Source of the DNA: Paracoccus onubensis
Lineage (GTDB): Bacteria; Pseudomonadota; Alphaproteobacteria; Rhodobacterales; Rhodobacteraceae
DNA length: 64,000 bases
Direction: 5' to 3'
Assembly (NCBI RefSeq): GCF_003591515.1
Contig: NZ_QZCG01000004.1
Location: forward strand, 186,001 to 250,000
The notes under the pieces are model-generated. The model saw only the letters and a program-made list of their open reading frames with translations. It searched no databases and had not been told where the DNA came from. Positions 47,073-56,669 of the stretch are shown piece after piece. Position 1 is the first letter of the stretch; the number at the start of each line of letters is the position of its first letter. The translations under genes were made by a program, and so were the position numbers.

Positions 47073-48875
47073 ATGGCGCGCGGCAACAGCATCACCGAGG
47101 ATCGACCAACCAGCAAAAAGGTCGGCGCGCTGCGTGCGTTGTGGCCCTTTGTCCGCCCCTATCGGCAACAGGGGTTTCTGGCACTGATCGCACTGGTTCT
47201 GACCGCGGGCATCAGCCTGATCCTGCCCGTGGCCGTGCGCCGGGTCGTCGACGGGTTCGATGACGGCGCCGGGCTGCTGGACCAGTATTTTGCCGCCGCC
47301 CTTGCCATCGTGGCGCTTCTGGCGGTGGGGACCGCCGCCCGCTACTATTTCGTCACCCGGCTGGGCGAACGTGTCGTCGCCGATATCCGCAAGGCGGTGT
47401 TCAGCCGCGTCATCACCCTTAGCCCCGGCTTCTTCGAGCGGATCATGACCGGGGAGATCCTGTCGCGCATCACCACCGACACGACACTGATCCAGTCCGT
47501 GATCGGCTCGTCCCTTTCGATCGCGTTGCGCAATATGCTGATCCTCGCGGGGGGGCTTGCGATGCTGGCCCTGACCTCGGCCAAACTGACCGGGCTGGTG
47601 CTGCTGATCGTGCCGGTGATCATCCTGCCCATCGTTACCCTTGGCCGAAGGCTGCGCCAATTGTCACGCAGCAATCAGGACTGGATCGCCTCCAGTTCCG
47701 GTGCGGCATCGGAAAGTCTGCTGGCCGCGCAGACAGTGCAATCCTATACGAACGAGGCACGGGCCGCCGCACGTTTTGCCGATGTCACCGAACAATCCTA
47801 TGACGTTGCCCTGATCCGGATCCGGACCCGCGCCTTGATGACCGCGATCGTGATCTTCCTGATCTTCGCCGGAGTTATCGGCGTGTTGTGGATCGGAGCG
47901 CGGGATGTTCGCGAAGGAGCGATGACCGCCGGGCAGTTGGTACAGTTCGTGATCTATGCAATTCTCGTCGCCAGTTCGACCGGCGCCCTGTCTGAAATCT
48001 GGGGCGAGTTGCAGCGGGCGGCAGGCGCAACCGAGCGTCTGGCGGAATTGCTCACAGCCAGCGATAACCTTGCCGACCCAGCCGATCCCGTCGCTCTGCC
48101 CCGCCCGGTTCAGGGCCGGATCACGCTGGAAGAGGTCGTGTTTCATTACCCGACCCGTCCCGATATATCGGCCCTTGAAGATGTCAGCCTGACCATTCAG
48201 CCCGGAGAGACGATTGCACTGGTCGGCCCTTCGGGCGCGGGGAAAACCACCGTTATCCAATTGCTTCAGCGGTTCTGGGATCCGATGACGGGCCGGGTAA
48301 CGCTGGACGGTATCGACCTGCGCGAGATGCGGCGTGACGATTTCCGAAGGGCAATGGCGCTTGTTCCCCAGGATCCGGCGATCTTTGCCGCATCGGCACG
48401 CGAAAATATCGCGCTGGGCGATCCCGAGGCGAGTGATGCGCAGATAGAACGGGCTGCCCGCGCGGCACATGCCCATGAATTCATCGCGGCTCTGCCCCGG
48501 GGCTATGACACGCCGCTGGGCGAGCGCGGCGTGATGCTATCGGGCGGGCAGCGCCAGCGTATCGCCATCGCCCGCGCCATTCTGCGCGACGCTCCGGTGC
48601 TGCTGCTGGACGAGGCGACAAGCGCGCTGGATGCCGAGTCCGAAGCCCTTGTTCAGGCCGCCGTCACCCGCCTGTCGGAAGGACGCACGACCTTGGTCAT
48701 CGCCCATCGCCTTGCGACCGTCAAAAAGGCCGACCGGATCGTGGTTTTTGACCAGGGACGCATTGTCGCACAGGGCTGCCACGAAGATCTGGTTCGCGAA
48801 GATGGTTTATATGCACGGCTTGCGCGGATGCAATTCACCGATGGTCCGCTTGCACCGGCGCCCGAAGCGCTTTGA
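47073..48875 (+). CDS. ABC exporter half-transporter (MsbA/LmrA-like)
   Basis: A 600-aa fusion of six-helix membrane domain (about 30-320) and ATPase domain. Walker A GPSGAGKTT, Q-loop VPQDPAIFA, signature LSGGQRQRIAIARA, Walker B LLLDEATSALD and H-loop IAHRLATV are intact. It acts as a homodimer exporting lipids, drugs or peptides; the cargo is not evident. It stands alone, 70 bp after the nucleosidase gene, before a 250-bp gap to zinT. Confidence 0.92.
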   Translation: MARGNSITEDRPTSKKVGALRALWPFVRPYRQQGFLALIALVLTAGISLILPVAVRRVVDGFDDGAGLLDQYFAAALAIVALLAVGTAARYYFVTRLGERVVADIRKAVFSRVITLSPGFFERIMTGEILSRITTDTTLIQSVIGSSLSIALRNMLILAGGLAMLALTSAKLTGLVLLIVPVIILPIVTLGRRLRQLSRSNQDWIASSSGAASESLLAAQTVQSYTNEARAAARFADVTEQSYDVALIRIRTRALMTAIVIFLIFAGVIGVLWIGARDVREGAMTAGQLVQFVIYAILVASSTGALSEIWGELQRAAGATERLAELLTASDNLADPADPVALPRPVQGRITLEEVVFHYPTRPDISALEDVSLTIQPGETIALVGPSGAGKTTVIQLLQRFWDPMTGRVTLDGIDLREMRRDDFRRAMALVPQDPAIFAASARENIALGDPEASDAQIERAARAAHAHEFIAALPRGYDTPLGERGVMLSGGQRQRIAIARAILRDAPVLLLDEATSALDAESEALVQAAVTRLSEGRTTLVIAHRLATVKKADRIVVFDQGRIVAQGCHEDLVREDGLYARLARMQFTDGPLAPAPEAL

Positions 48876-49036
48876 TGATAGCGGGCTGGTCATTGACCTA
48901 ATCGACAAGGGTTTTGATCGGATGTGCTCATTCGATCATGCTTTCAGATCCTCCGCATCTGTTGAGCCTTGAGCCGTTCCTGGCCGGGTACTGAACTTGT
49001 CTGTTGCCAAATATCGGCGGTTTGGTCATATAAATC

Positions 49037-49049
49037 GATACGATATAAC
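49037..49049. promoter_or_regulatory. Zur-box-like site upstream of zinT
   Basis: GATACGATATAAC matches the Zur palindrome GTTATAnTATAAC at 9 of 12 fixed positions, with a perfect right half TATAAC. It lies 78 bp before the zinT start. Placement before a zinc-uptake protein gene supports zinc-responsive repression. Confidence 0.6.
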
Positions 49050-49126
49050 GTAACAAAATTATCGGCTGACAGAGGCTGATGGCAGTTGCGTTGCTCGATA
49101 CTGAAAAGCAGGAAAGGCCCTACAGA

Positions 49127-49810
49127 ATGCAAATGGATATCCTCAGGAATATCAATAATCTCATAGCGGGACTCGTGCTTGTTCTTGCGGCGACAACGGC
49201 GCATGCGGAACAAGGCGGCGATAAATCCGCGGGCCATGATCACGCGCATCAGCATGATCATTCTCATGGGGACGACGATGCCATCTATAATGGCTATTTC
49301 GACGACGATCAGATCGCCGATCGGGATCTTTCCGATTGGGAAGGCGACTGGCAGTCGGTTTATCCCCTGCTCCGGGACGGCAGTCTGGATGAGGTCATGG
49401 CTCACAAGGCAGAGCATGGCGATCAGACCGCCGAGGAATACCACGCCTACTACGAAACCGGCTACAAGACCGACATGGATCGCCTTGTCATTGACGGGGA
49501 CAATGTCACCTTCCACAATGGCGACGATAATTTCGGCGGGAATTATGAAAGCGACGGCTACGAGGTCCTGACCTACGAAAAGGGCAATCGCGGCGTGCGT
49601 TTTATCTTCAGGAAGACCAAAGGGGATGAAGAAGCGCCTCAGTTCATCCAGTTCAGCGATCATCGCATCGCCCCCGCCCCTGCGGATCACTTCCATCTCT
49701 ATTGGGGAGACGACCGTGCGGCGTTGCTTGAAGAGGTGGTCAACTGGCCAACCTATTACCCGTCGGGACTGAATGCCGAACAGATCGCGCATGAGATGAT
49801 CGCGCATTGA
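49127..49810 (+). CDS. zinT: Periplasmic zinc-binding protein ZinT
   Basis: A 227-aa periplasmic metal-binding protein that helps zinc uptake under starvation. Signal peptide MQMDILRNINNLIAGLVLVL ending near TTAHA; a His-rich segment GHDHAHQHDHSHGDDD follows; the lipocalin-like ZinT domain has LSDWEGDWQSVYP, YKTDMDRLVI, RFIFRKTKGD and HFHLYWGDD. The ATG at 49127 follows AGGAAAGG; 16 codons further upstream (49079) are not needed. No znuABC genes are adjacent. Confidence 0.92.
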   Translation: MQMDILRNINNLIAGLVLVLAATTAHAEQGGDKSAGHDHAHQHDHSHGDDDAIYNGYFDDDQIADRDLSDWEGDWQSVYPLLRDGSLDEVMAHKAEHGDQTAEEYHAYYETGYKTDMDRLVIDGDNVTFHNGDDNFGGNYESDGYEVLTYEKGNRGVRFIFRKTKGDEEAPQFIQFSDHRIAPAPADHFHLYWGDDRAALLEEVVNWPTYYPSGLNAEQIAHEMIAH

Positions 49811-49859
49811 TCCGCAGCCATGGATACCGACAGGTCTCTTGAAGCGGTGGTGAACCAAC

Positions 49860-49910
49860 AGGCCGGGGGCGCTGCCCCCGGACCCCCGAGGTATTTGGGC
49901 AAAGAAGAAG
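49860..49910 (-). repeat. Dispersed intergenic repeat, copy 2
   Basis: On the minus strand: CTTCTTCTTTGCCCAAATAC, CTCGGGGGTC and a hairpin CCGGGGGC-AGC-GCCCCCGG (49863-49881). Same family as the element at 25972-26027 and in the opposite orientation. It separates zinT from the convergent oiaX-like gene. Confidence 0.6.
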
Positions 49911-49940
49911 GGAGATGAAGGCGATCGGGCACGATACGCT

Positions 49941-51200
49941 TTAGGCGGCATCGCCCCCGAATTTTGCCAGCGAGGCGGCAAGTTCGGGCTGGGTTTTCGC
50001 CGCTGTCTCAAGTGTCGTGCCCTGTTCTGCCGCAACCCATGCCTGCCGGATCGCGCGTACGCCTGCCGCCGGACCCATGGGATGGCCGTGAATGCCACCC
50101 CCGCCAAGATACATCAGGTCCAGGGTGCGGCCGGTCCGCTGATAGGTTTCGACCGCCTGCCCGCCCCATTGCCCGGAACAAACGACCGGCAGAGGGCGGT
50201 CCGCCGGTGAAAAGATCGGTGTCATGCAATCATGGAACGACCGGACGAAACTGTCATCCGGCTCCCAGTATTTGGCGCGAATTCCGTTGATCTGGAACTG
50301 GTCCACACCAAGCAGCCGCCAGATTTTCTGATAGGCGCGGAATTCCATTCCAAGGCCGGGATGTCGGGTCAGGATATCCCAGCCATTGCGATGCGCATGC
50401 AGGCAGAGACGCGAACGTTTACGCAGAAAACTCATGCCGCCGATGCCGATCGAATTGATATTCACGACAGCCGCATTACCACCCGCATCCGCAACAAGAT
50501 CATGATTCCGCATCATCCTGTCGGGATCCGCCGAGGAAATCCCGAAAGCATACATGACCCGCTTGCCCGTCCGCTGCTCGTGATCGCGGATCACGGGCAT
50601 GATCGCGGCGACCCGCGCGGACAAGGGTGAATATGCCGGGCTCATCAGTTTCTCGTCGTCCTTGATGAAATCGACGCCCGCCTCGCATAGTTCCGCGACA
50701 AGATGTGCCGTCTCATCCGGCGCAAGACCAAGCGAAGGCTTTATGATCGAGGCGATGATCGGCCCTTGCGCGACACCGGTCAGGCGGCGCGAACCGTCGA
50801 TGCCGAATTGTGGACCCGGATGGCTGGCGAAGGCTTCGGGAAGGTCGAAATCCATCACCCTGATTCCCGTCAATCCCCGGATCGCGAACACGCCGCCGAC
50901 GGTGATCGTCATCAAAGCCGCGAAATCGGTTCCTATAGCGTCAAGCGGATAGGCGATCACCGCATCGCCCCGGTTGACTGGCCCGCCCGTGCCGGAATGC
51001 GGAAATGACGGGTGATCCGCTGGCGGCAAGGCAATGACCGATTCGACCCGTGCGGCGCAGCGGCGGCGGATATCGTCGGTTTCGCCGGGCAATTCCGTGA
51101 ACGTGCCGGTCGATTGATCCGATGCGATCCTTGACGCCATCTGCGCCACATCACCTTCGCATTCGATGCGGTAAGTCACGCGGATCAGGTCTGCGGCCAT
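49941..51200 (-). CDS. Rubisco-like protein, 3-oxo-isoapionate 4-phosphate decarboxylase or transcarboxylase/hydrolase candidate (OiaX/OiaT)
   Basis: A 419-aa Rubisco-like protein. The carbamylation/metal motif is intact: K180-D181-D182-E183 in FIKDDEKLMSP. K154 (SIIKPSLG; the second Lys of Rubisco KPK is Ser), H268/H270/R271 (LHAHR), K310 (IRAKYWE) and phosphate-site GGGGIHGHPMG are also present. Such proteins do not fix CO2; in D-apiose catabolism, members act on 3-oxo-isoapionate 4-phosphate. Its neighbours are an apiose-type dehydrogenase, lactonase, kinase and oxidoisomerase, so this role is likely. Whether it makes L-erythrulose 1-phosphate (OiaX) or 3-phosphoglycerate plus glycolate (OiaT) cannot be told. 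Divergent from the binding-protein gene. Confidence 0.8.
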   Translation of the reverse strand: MAADLIRVTYRIECEGDVAQMASRIASDQSTGTFTELPGETDDIRRRCAARVESVIALPPADHPSFPHSGTGGPVNRGDAVIAYPLDAIGTDFAALMTITVGGVFAIRGLTGIRVMDFDLPEAFASHPGPQFGIDGSRRLTGVAQGPIIASIIKPSLGLAPDETAHLVAELCEAGVDFIKDDEKLMSPAYSPLSARVAAIMPVIRDHEQRTGKRVMYAFGISSADPDRMMRNHDLVADAGGNAAVVNINSIGIGGMSFLRKRSRLCLHAHRNGWDILTRHPGLGMEFRAYQKIWRLLGVDQFQINGIRAKYWEPDDSFVRSFHDCMTPIFSPADRPLPVVCSGQWGGQAVETYQRTGRTLDLMYLGGGGIHGHPMGPAAGVRAIRQAWVAAEQGTTLETAAKTQPELAASLAKFGGDAA

Positions 51201-51231
51201 GAATATCTCCCTTGCCTTATATCATGTAATA

Positions 51232-51246
51232 CTCATTATACCTGTT
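51232..51246. promoter_or_regulatory. Candidate apiose-regulon operator, site 1 (overlaps -10 of the Rubisco-like gene)
   Basis: CTCATTATACCTGTT matches 12 of 15 positions of the site at 60647-60661 (CTTATCATACCAGTT). On the minus strand it contains a perfect TATAAT (51240-51235), a likely -10 box of the Rubisco-like gene 32 bp ahead of its start. A TTGACA -35-like box (51245-51250, + strand) abuts it toward the binding-protein gene. The local FadR-type GntR protein is the obvious binder. Confidence 0.6.
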
Positions 51247-51327
51247 GACAACAAAATTATGATATCACAGGCTACGCATATCAGCGGGGAGCGGCCAAGA
51301 CCGGTCGGCTGAGTTCAGGGAGGTTAA

Positions 51328-52281
<954 letters not shown>

Positions 52282-52353
52282 TCCCGTCACGGCGCGCCTG
52301 CAGGACAAGGCGCGCCGCCCAACATGCCGATCCCGAATAGGATGTAACGCCCG

Positions 52354-52998
52354 ATGCGCGACGTCTTTCACCTTTCCGCATTCTGTCTGGTAGCAGCGAT
52401 AGCTGTGACAGGCTGCAAGATCGTTCCCGATCCCGATCCGACAGAGATCGGCTCTGCCAGCGTCGGCCAAACGGACGAAGCACGGATGGAGGCATTCGCG
52501 CAGGAGAACTGGGAAGCCAGAGTGCTACCAGTCATTCAGGAAAACCTTGTTCCTCTGGACGAGTTGCGGGCGGCTCTGGCCGAAAATACCGATGCGGCGG
52601 GCGAAAAATTCGGGCTGCGTCCAAAGGGCGAGGCGAATCCGTGGAACTTCGCCGTCTCGGGGCAGGGAAAGATCATCGAGGCCAAACTGGACAGCCGGGC
52701 CGCCAAGCTGGGCGTCGATACGACAGGAGACGGCGCGGCGGACGTCACCGTGCAGCTTGGCCCGGTCATTCGCGGTACGGCCCTGCGCGATGCGATGCCC
52801 TTTATCGATTTCACCGATTTCCGCGATCAGATCGAATTCGCCAAGCTGGCAACTGCCTTGAACGGCATGGCGCATGCCAGCACTCCCAAACCGGAAGGCG
52901 ATGTCATCGGCCAGGATCTGCGTTTCGAAGGCGTCTTTACCCTGCGCGACCCGGCCATGATCGAACTCGTGCCCGTCATGCTGGAGATCGGAGGCTGA
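52354..52998 (+). CDS. DUF2291 lipoprotein
   Basis: A 214-aa predicted lipoprotein: signal peptide with lipobox TGC (C21, VTGCKIVPDPDP). The rest matches DUF2291, a family found with ribose-type ABC transporters but with no known function. Seen blocks: PVIQENLVPLDELRAAL, VSGQGKIIEAKLDSRA, VQLGPVIRGTALRDAMPFI. It lies between the binding protein and the ATPase gene, with only 1 nt to the latter, so it likely works with the transporter, perhaps as an outer- or inner-membrane-anchored accessory. Confidence 0.85.
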   Translation: MRDVFHLSAFCLVAAIAVTGCKIVPDPDPTEIGSASVGQTDEARMEAFAQENWEARVLPVIQENLVPLDELRAALAENTDAAGEKFGLRPKGEANPWNFAVSGQGKIIEAKLDSRAAKLGVDTTGDGAADVTVQLGPVIRGTALRDAMPFIDFTDFRDQIEFAKLATALNGMAHASTPKPEGDVIGQDLRFEGVFTLRDPAMIELVPVMLEIGG

Positions 52999-52999
52999 G

Positions 53000-54568
53000 A
53001 TGAGGCAGCCCGAGAAGATCCACCCCATCGGCCTGTCGATCCGAGGCGGCAGCAAGGTCTATCCCGGCACCGTTGCACTGAAGGATGTGGATTTCGACCT
53101 GCATATGGGCGCGGTCAATGTGCTTGTGGGAGAGAACGGCGCCGGCAAATCCACGATGATGAAAGTCATCGCGGGCGTCGAGCAACTGACCAGCGGCAAG
53201 CTGATCCTCGACGGACAAGAGGTTCAGTTCCGCTCGACCGAGGATGCCGCGCGGCATGGGATCGGGATCGTGTTTCAGGAACTGAACCTGTTTCCCAACA
53301 TGACCGTCGCAGAGAACATCTTCATCTCCCGCGAAAAGACCCGGCTGGGAATCGATATCGACATGGCCGCGCAACGCGACATGACCCGTGCCCTGATGAA
53401 ACGGCTGGAGCATGATATCGATCCCGATATCCTTGTCGGAGATCTCAAGGTCGGGCAGCAGCAGATCGTCGAGATCGCCAAAAGCCTTGCGCAGGATGCC
53501 CGCATCCTGATCCTTGACGAGCCGACCTCGGCCCTGTCAGCGGCAGAGGTGGAGATCCTGTTCCGGGTGATCGATGACCTGCGCGGCTCCGGCGTCGGCA
53601 TCGTCTATATCTCGCACCGGTTGGAAGAGCTGATCCGGGTGGGCGATTACATCACGGTGCTGCGCGACGGCGTCATCACCGGCGCGCAATCGATGGAAGG
53701 CGTCGATATCCCCTGGATCGTCCGGCATATGATCGGCCAGGCGTCGAAGGATTTCGCCAAAGAGATTCATCATGAATACGGCCCCGAGATTTTCCGCGCC
53801 GAGCAAATCACCGCACCAAACCGCCATGGCGGTTTCGATGTACAGGATGTGTCATTCTCGCTGCGGGCGGGCGAAATACTGGGCATCTATGGCCTGATGG
53901 GCGCGGGTCGCTCGGAATTGCTGGAATGCATCATCGGCGACAGGCGTGATTACCGGGGCGATCTTTTTGTGAATGGCCAACGCCTGACATCGCGGACGGT
54001 CGCCGGGCGCATCGCCAAAGGCATCGCCCTGATCCCCGAGGATCGAAAATCCGACGGGCTGATTCAGATCCTGTCGATCCGCGAGAATATGACCCTGTCC
54101 AGTCTGAAAACCCTGACACGGGGCGTTCATCTGTCGCTGAAGCGCGAAGCCGAGACGGTGCGAGACTTCATCCATCGCATGACGGTCAAGGTCGCCTCAC
54201 CGGAATACGAGGTTTCTTCGCTTTCCGGAGGAAATCAGCAGAAGGTGGTGATTTCCAAGGCCCTGATGACCCAACCGAAGATCCTGCTGATGGACGAACC
54301 CTCGCGCGGGATCGATATCGGCGCCAAGGCCGAGGTCTTCCGCGTCATGCGCAAACTGGCCGCGGAAGGATTGGGCATCATCTTCGTCACCTCGGATCTT
54401 GAAGAGGTCATGTCGTTGTCCGATCGGATCATCGTCATGTCGAACGGGCGTATCAGCGGGGAATTCACCCATGGCACCGCAACCGAAACCGCATTGGTCG
54501 AAGCGTCGGCCAAAGGCCACGTGCCCGACGCTCCTGCGGATCCTGAACCCAAGGACGCTACAGGATGA
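53000..54568 (+). CDS. Ribose-type sugar ABC transporter ATP-binding protein
   Basis: A 522-aa double ATPase. First half: GENGAGKST, LKVGQQQIVEIAKSL and LILDEPTSALS. Second half: degenerate Walker A GLMGAGRSE (usual in RbsA types), LSGGNQQKVVISKAL and a normal Walker B LLMDEPSRGID. Unlike the ATPase at 13177, the second Walker B is intact. ATGA overlap with the permease gene. GGAGGCTGAG lies upstream of the ATG. Confidence 0.92.
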   Translation: MRQPEKIHPIGLSIRGGSKVYPGTVALKDVDFDLHMGAVNVLVGENGAGKSTMMKVIAGVEQLTSGKLILDGQEVQFRSTEDAARHGIGIVFQELNLFPNMTVAENIFISREKTRLGIDIDMAAQRDMTRALMKRLEHDIDPDILVGDLKVGQQQIVEIAKSLAQDARILILDEPTSALSAAEVEILFRVIDDLRGSGVGIVYISHRLEELIRVGDYITVLRDGVITGAQSMEGVDIPWIVRHMIGQASKDFAKEIHHEYGPEIFRAEQITAPNRHGGFDVQDVSFSLRAGEILGIYGLMGAGRSELLECIIGDRRDYRGDLFVNGQRLTSRTVAGRIAKGIALIPEDRKSDGLIQILSIRENMTLSSLKTLTRGVHLSLKREAETVRDFIHRMTVKVASPEYEVSSLSGGNQQKVVISKALMTQPKILLMDEPSRGIDIGAKAEVFRVMRKLAAEGLGIIFVTSDLEEVMSLSDRIIVMSNGRISGEFTHGTATETALVEASAKGHVPDAPADPEPKDATG

Positions 54569-55632
54569 GTGATTCAACCATACCAACTTCCGCAGGACAG
54601 GCAGCTTCAGGCAGCGCGCTGTTGCTATTGCTGAAGGCGCGAACCTTTATCGCCCTGATCCTTGTGCTGCTGTTCTTTTCCGTCTTCGCGCCGAATTTCC
54701 TGTCGGCGGCAAATCTGGTCATCATGTCGAAACATGTCGCCCTGAACGCCTTTCTGGCCATAGGCATGACATTCGTCATCGTATCAGGGGGCATTGACCT
54801 GTCGGTCGGATCGATCGTGGGGCTATGCGGGATGGTTGCAGGCTGGCTGGTGCTTCACGGCATCAATCCGGGTTTCGGCTGGTCGATTCAGTTCAACACA
54901 TTCGAGATCTGCCTGATCGTCGTCACGGTCGGAGTCGCGATCGGGGCATTGAACGGCTTTCTGATCACCAAGCTGAATGTCGCGCCCTTCATCGCCACGC
55001 TGGGGACATTATATATCGCGCGCGGCGCGGCCATGCTGTCCTCGGACGGGCGCACCTTCCCCAATCTCGGCGGCAATCCGGAATACGGCTCGGACACGTT
55101 CCGCTGGATCGGTACCGGCAACATCCTTGGAATCCCGGTCTCGATCTGGATGCTGGTGATTGTAGGGGTCGCGGCGGCCTATATCGCGCGGCGTACGCCT
55201 TTGGGCCGGTATATCTATGCCGTGGGCGGGAATGAAAAGGCCGCCGGACTGTCGGGCGTACGCGTGACCCGGATCAAGTTTTTCGTCTATATGTTCTCGG
55301 GCTTCTGCGCCGCGCTTGTCGGGATCATCATCGCCTCGCAGCTTGTGGCGGCACATCCGGCCACGGGCGATACGTTCGAACTGAACGCGATCGCGGCGGC
55401 AGTGCTAGGCGGCACCTCGATGTCGGGCGGCAGGGGCCGGATCGGTGGCACGATCATCGGGGCCTTCGTGATCGGAGTCCTGTCCGACGGGCTGGTGATG
55501 ATGGGGGTTTCTGCCTTCTGGCAGACGGTCATCAAGGGGATCGTCATCATCGCCGCCGTCGTCATCGATCAGGCGCAGCAGCGCGTCGAGGCACGGGCCG
55601 CATTGCAGGCTCAGGCGGTGCTTGGGAAATAG
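54565..55632 (+). CDS. Ribose-type sugar ABC transporter permease
   Basis: A 355-aa permease with about 8-10 hydrophobic helices: GMTFVIVSGGIDLSVGSIVG, GALNGFLITKLNVAPFIATLG, GGNEKAAGLSGVRV and AAVLGGTSMSGGRGRIGGT. Single permease, probably a homodimer. It completes binding protein, lipoprotein, ATPase, permease, and is followed 14 nt later by the dehydrogenase gene, so uptake and catabolism are transcribed together. Confidence 0.92.
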   Translation: MSDSTIPTSAGQAASGSALLLLLKARTFIALILVLLFFSVFAPNFLSAANLVIMSKHVALNAFLAIGMTFVIVSGGIDLSVGSIVGLCGMVAGWLVLHGINPGFGWSIQFNTFEICLIVVTVGVAIGALNGFLITKLNVAPFIATLGTLYIARGAAMLSSDGRTFPNLGGNPEYGSDTFRWIGTGNILGIPVSIWMLVIVGVAAAYIARRTPLGRYIYAVGGNEKAAGLSGVRVTRIKFFVYMFSGFCAALVGIIIASQLVAAHPATGDTFELNAIAAAVLGGTSMSGGRGRIGGTIIGAFVIGVLSDGLVMMGVSAFWQTVIKGIVIIAAVVIDQAQQRVEARAALQAQAVLGK

Positions 55633-55646
55633 GACGGAGAGGCCGG

Positions 55647-56669
55647 ATGATCAAAATTGCCGTAATCGGTTGCGGATTCTTCGCAGGCAACCAGTTGCAC
55701 GCATGGGCCGGGATCGAGGGAGCCGAGGTCGTGACGCTTTGCGACCGCGATGAAAGCCGGCTGAACGTTGCCGGCGACCGTTTCGGCATTGCTCGCCGTT
55801 ATACCGATGCCGCCGAAATGTTCGCCGAGGGTGGATTCGACGTAGCCGATATCGCGACGACCGTTCCCTCCCACCGTGCATTGGTCGAGATGGCGGCGGC
55901 GGCAGGCAAGCACGTCATCTGTCAGAAACCCGTCGCGCCAACGCTGATTGACGCCCGCCACATGGTCGAGGCCGTGGAACGCGCTGGCAGGATCATGATG
56001 GTGCATGAAAATTTCCGCTGGCAATCCCCGATCCGCAAGGTGATCGACGCATTGCGCGGGGGTGAAATCGGCTCGCCCTTCTTCGGGCGGATTTCCTTTC
56101 GTTCGGGTTATGACGTGTTCTCGGGACAACCCTATCTGGCAGAGGGCGAAAGGTTCATCATTGAGGATCTGGGCATCCATATCCTCGATATCGCGCGTGC
56201 GTTGTTCGGGGATGCCGAACGGATCACCGCCGAAACCCGCCGCATCAATCCGGATATAAACGGCGAGGATGTCGCCACCATGCTTCTGCGGCACAAAAGC
56301 GGCGTGACCTCGGTTGTGGACTGCTCCTATGCGACGAAACGGGAGCCCGAAACCTTCCCCGAAACGCTGATCGAGATCGATGGAACCGAGGGCAGCTTAA
56401 GACTGGATACAGGCTATCGGCTGACGATCCAGAACGGCGACCGTAGCGAGACCCGCGATGTCAGCCCTCCGCTGCTCCCCTGGACCGAGAAGCCCTGGCA
56501 CAATATTCAGGAAAGCGTCGCTATCATTCAGCGGGATTTCATTGCCTGCCTGCGGGATGGGAAACAGCCCGAAACCTCGGGGCGCGACAATCTTGGAACT
56601 TTCGCCCTTGTCGAAGCGGCCTATCGCTCTGCCGCCGAAGGGCGCAGTATCCGGCCCGAAGCGCCATGA
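55647..56669 (+). CDS. apdH: Gfo/Idh/MocA dehydrogenase, probable D-apiose dehydrogenase
   Basis: A 340-aa NAD(P)-dependent oxidoreductase. Rossmann motif IAVIGCGFFAGNQ; the family EKP motif appears as QKP (CQKPVAP); the catalytic region IEDLGIHILDIARALFGD is present. In apiose catabolism ApdH oxidises D-apiose to apionolactone. The assignment rests on the cluster: lactonase immediately downstream (ATGA overlap), then kinase, oxidoisomerase and Rubisco-like protein. Without that context it would be only a sugar dehydrogenase. Confidence 0.8.
   Translation: MIKIAVIGCGFFAGNQLHAWAGIEGAEVVTLCDRDESRLNVAGDRFGIARRYTDAAEMFAEGGFDVADIATTVPSHRALVEMAAAAGKHVICQKPVAPTLIDARHMVEAVERAGRIMMVHENFRWQSPIRKVIDALRGGEIGSPFFGRISFRSGYDVFSGQPYLAEGERFIIEDLGIHILDIARALFGDAERITAETRRINPDINGEDVATMLLRHKSGVTSVVDCSYATKREPETFPETLIEIDGTEGSLRLDTGYRLTIQNGDRSETRDVSPPLLPWTEKPWHNIQESVAIIQRDFIACLRDGKQPETSGRDNLGTFALVEAAYRSAAEGRSIRPEAP

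Noticed and set aside
49941..51200. True ribulose-bisphosphate carboxylase
   Set aside because: No small subunit, phosphoribulokinase or Calvin-cycle genes nearby, KPK changed to KPS, and the sequence follows the Rubisco-like pattern beside acid-sugar genes.
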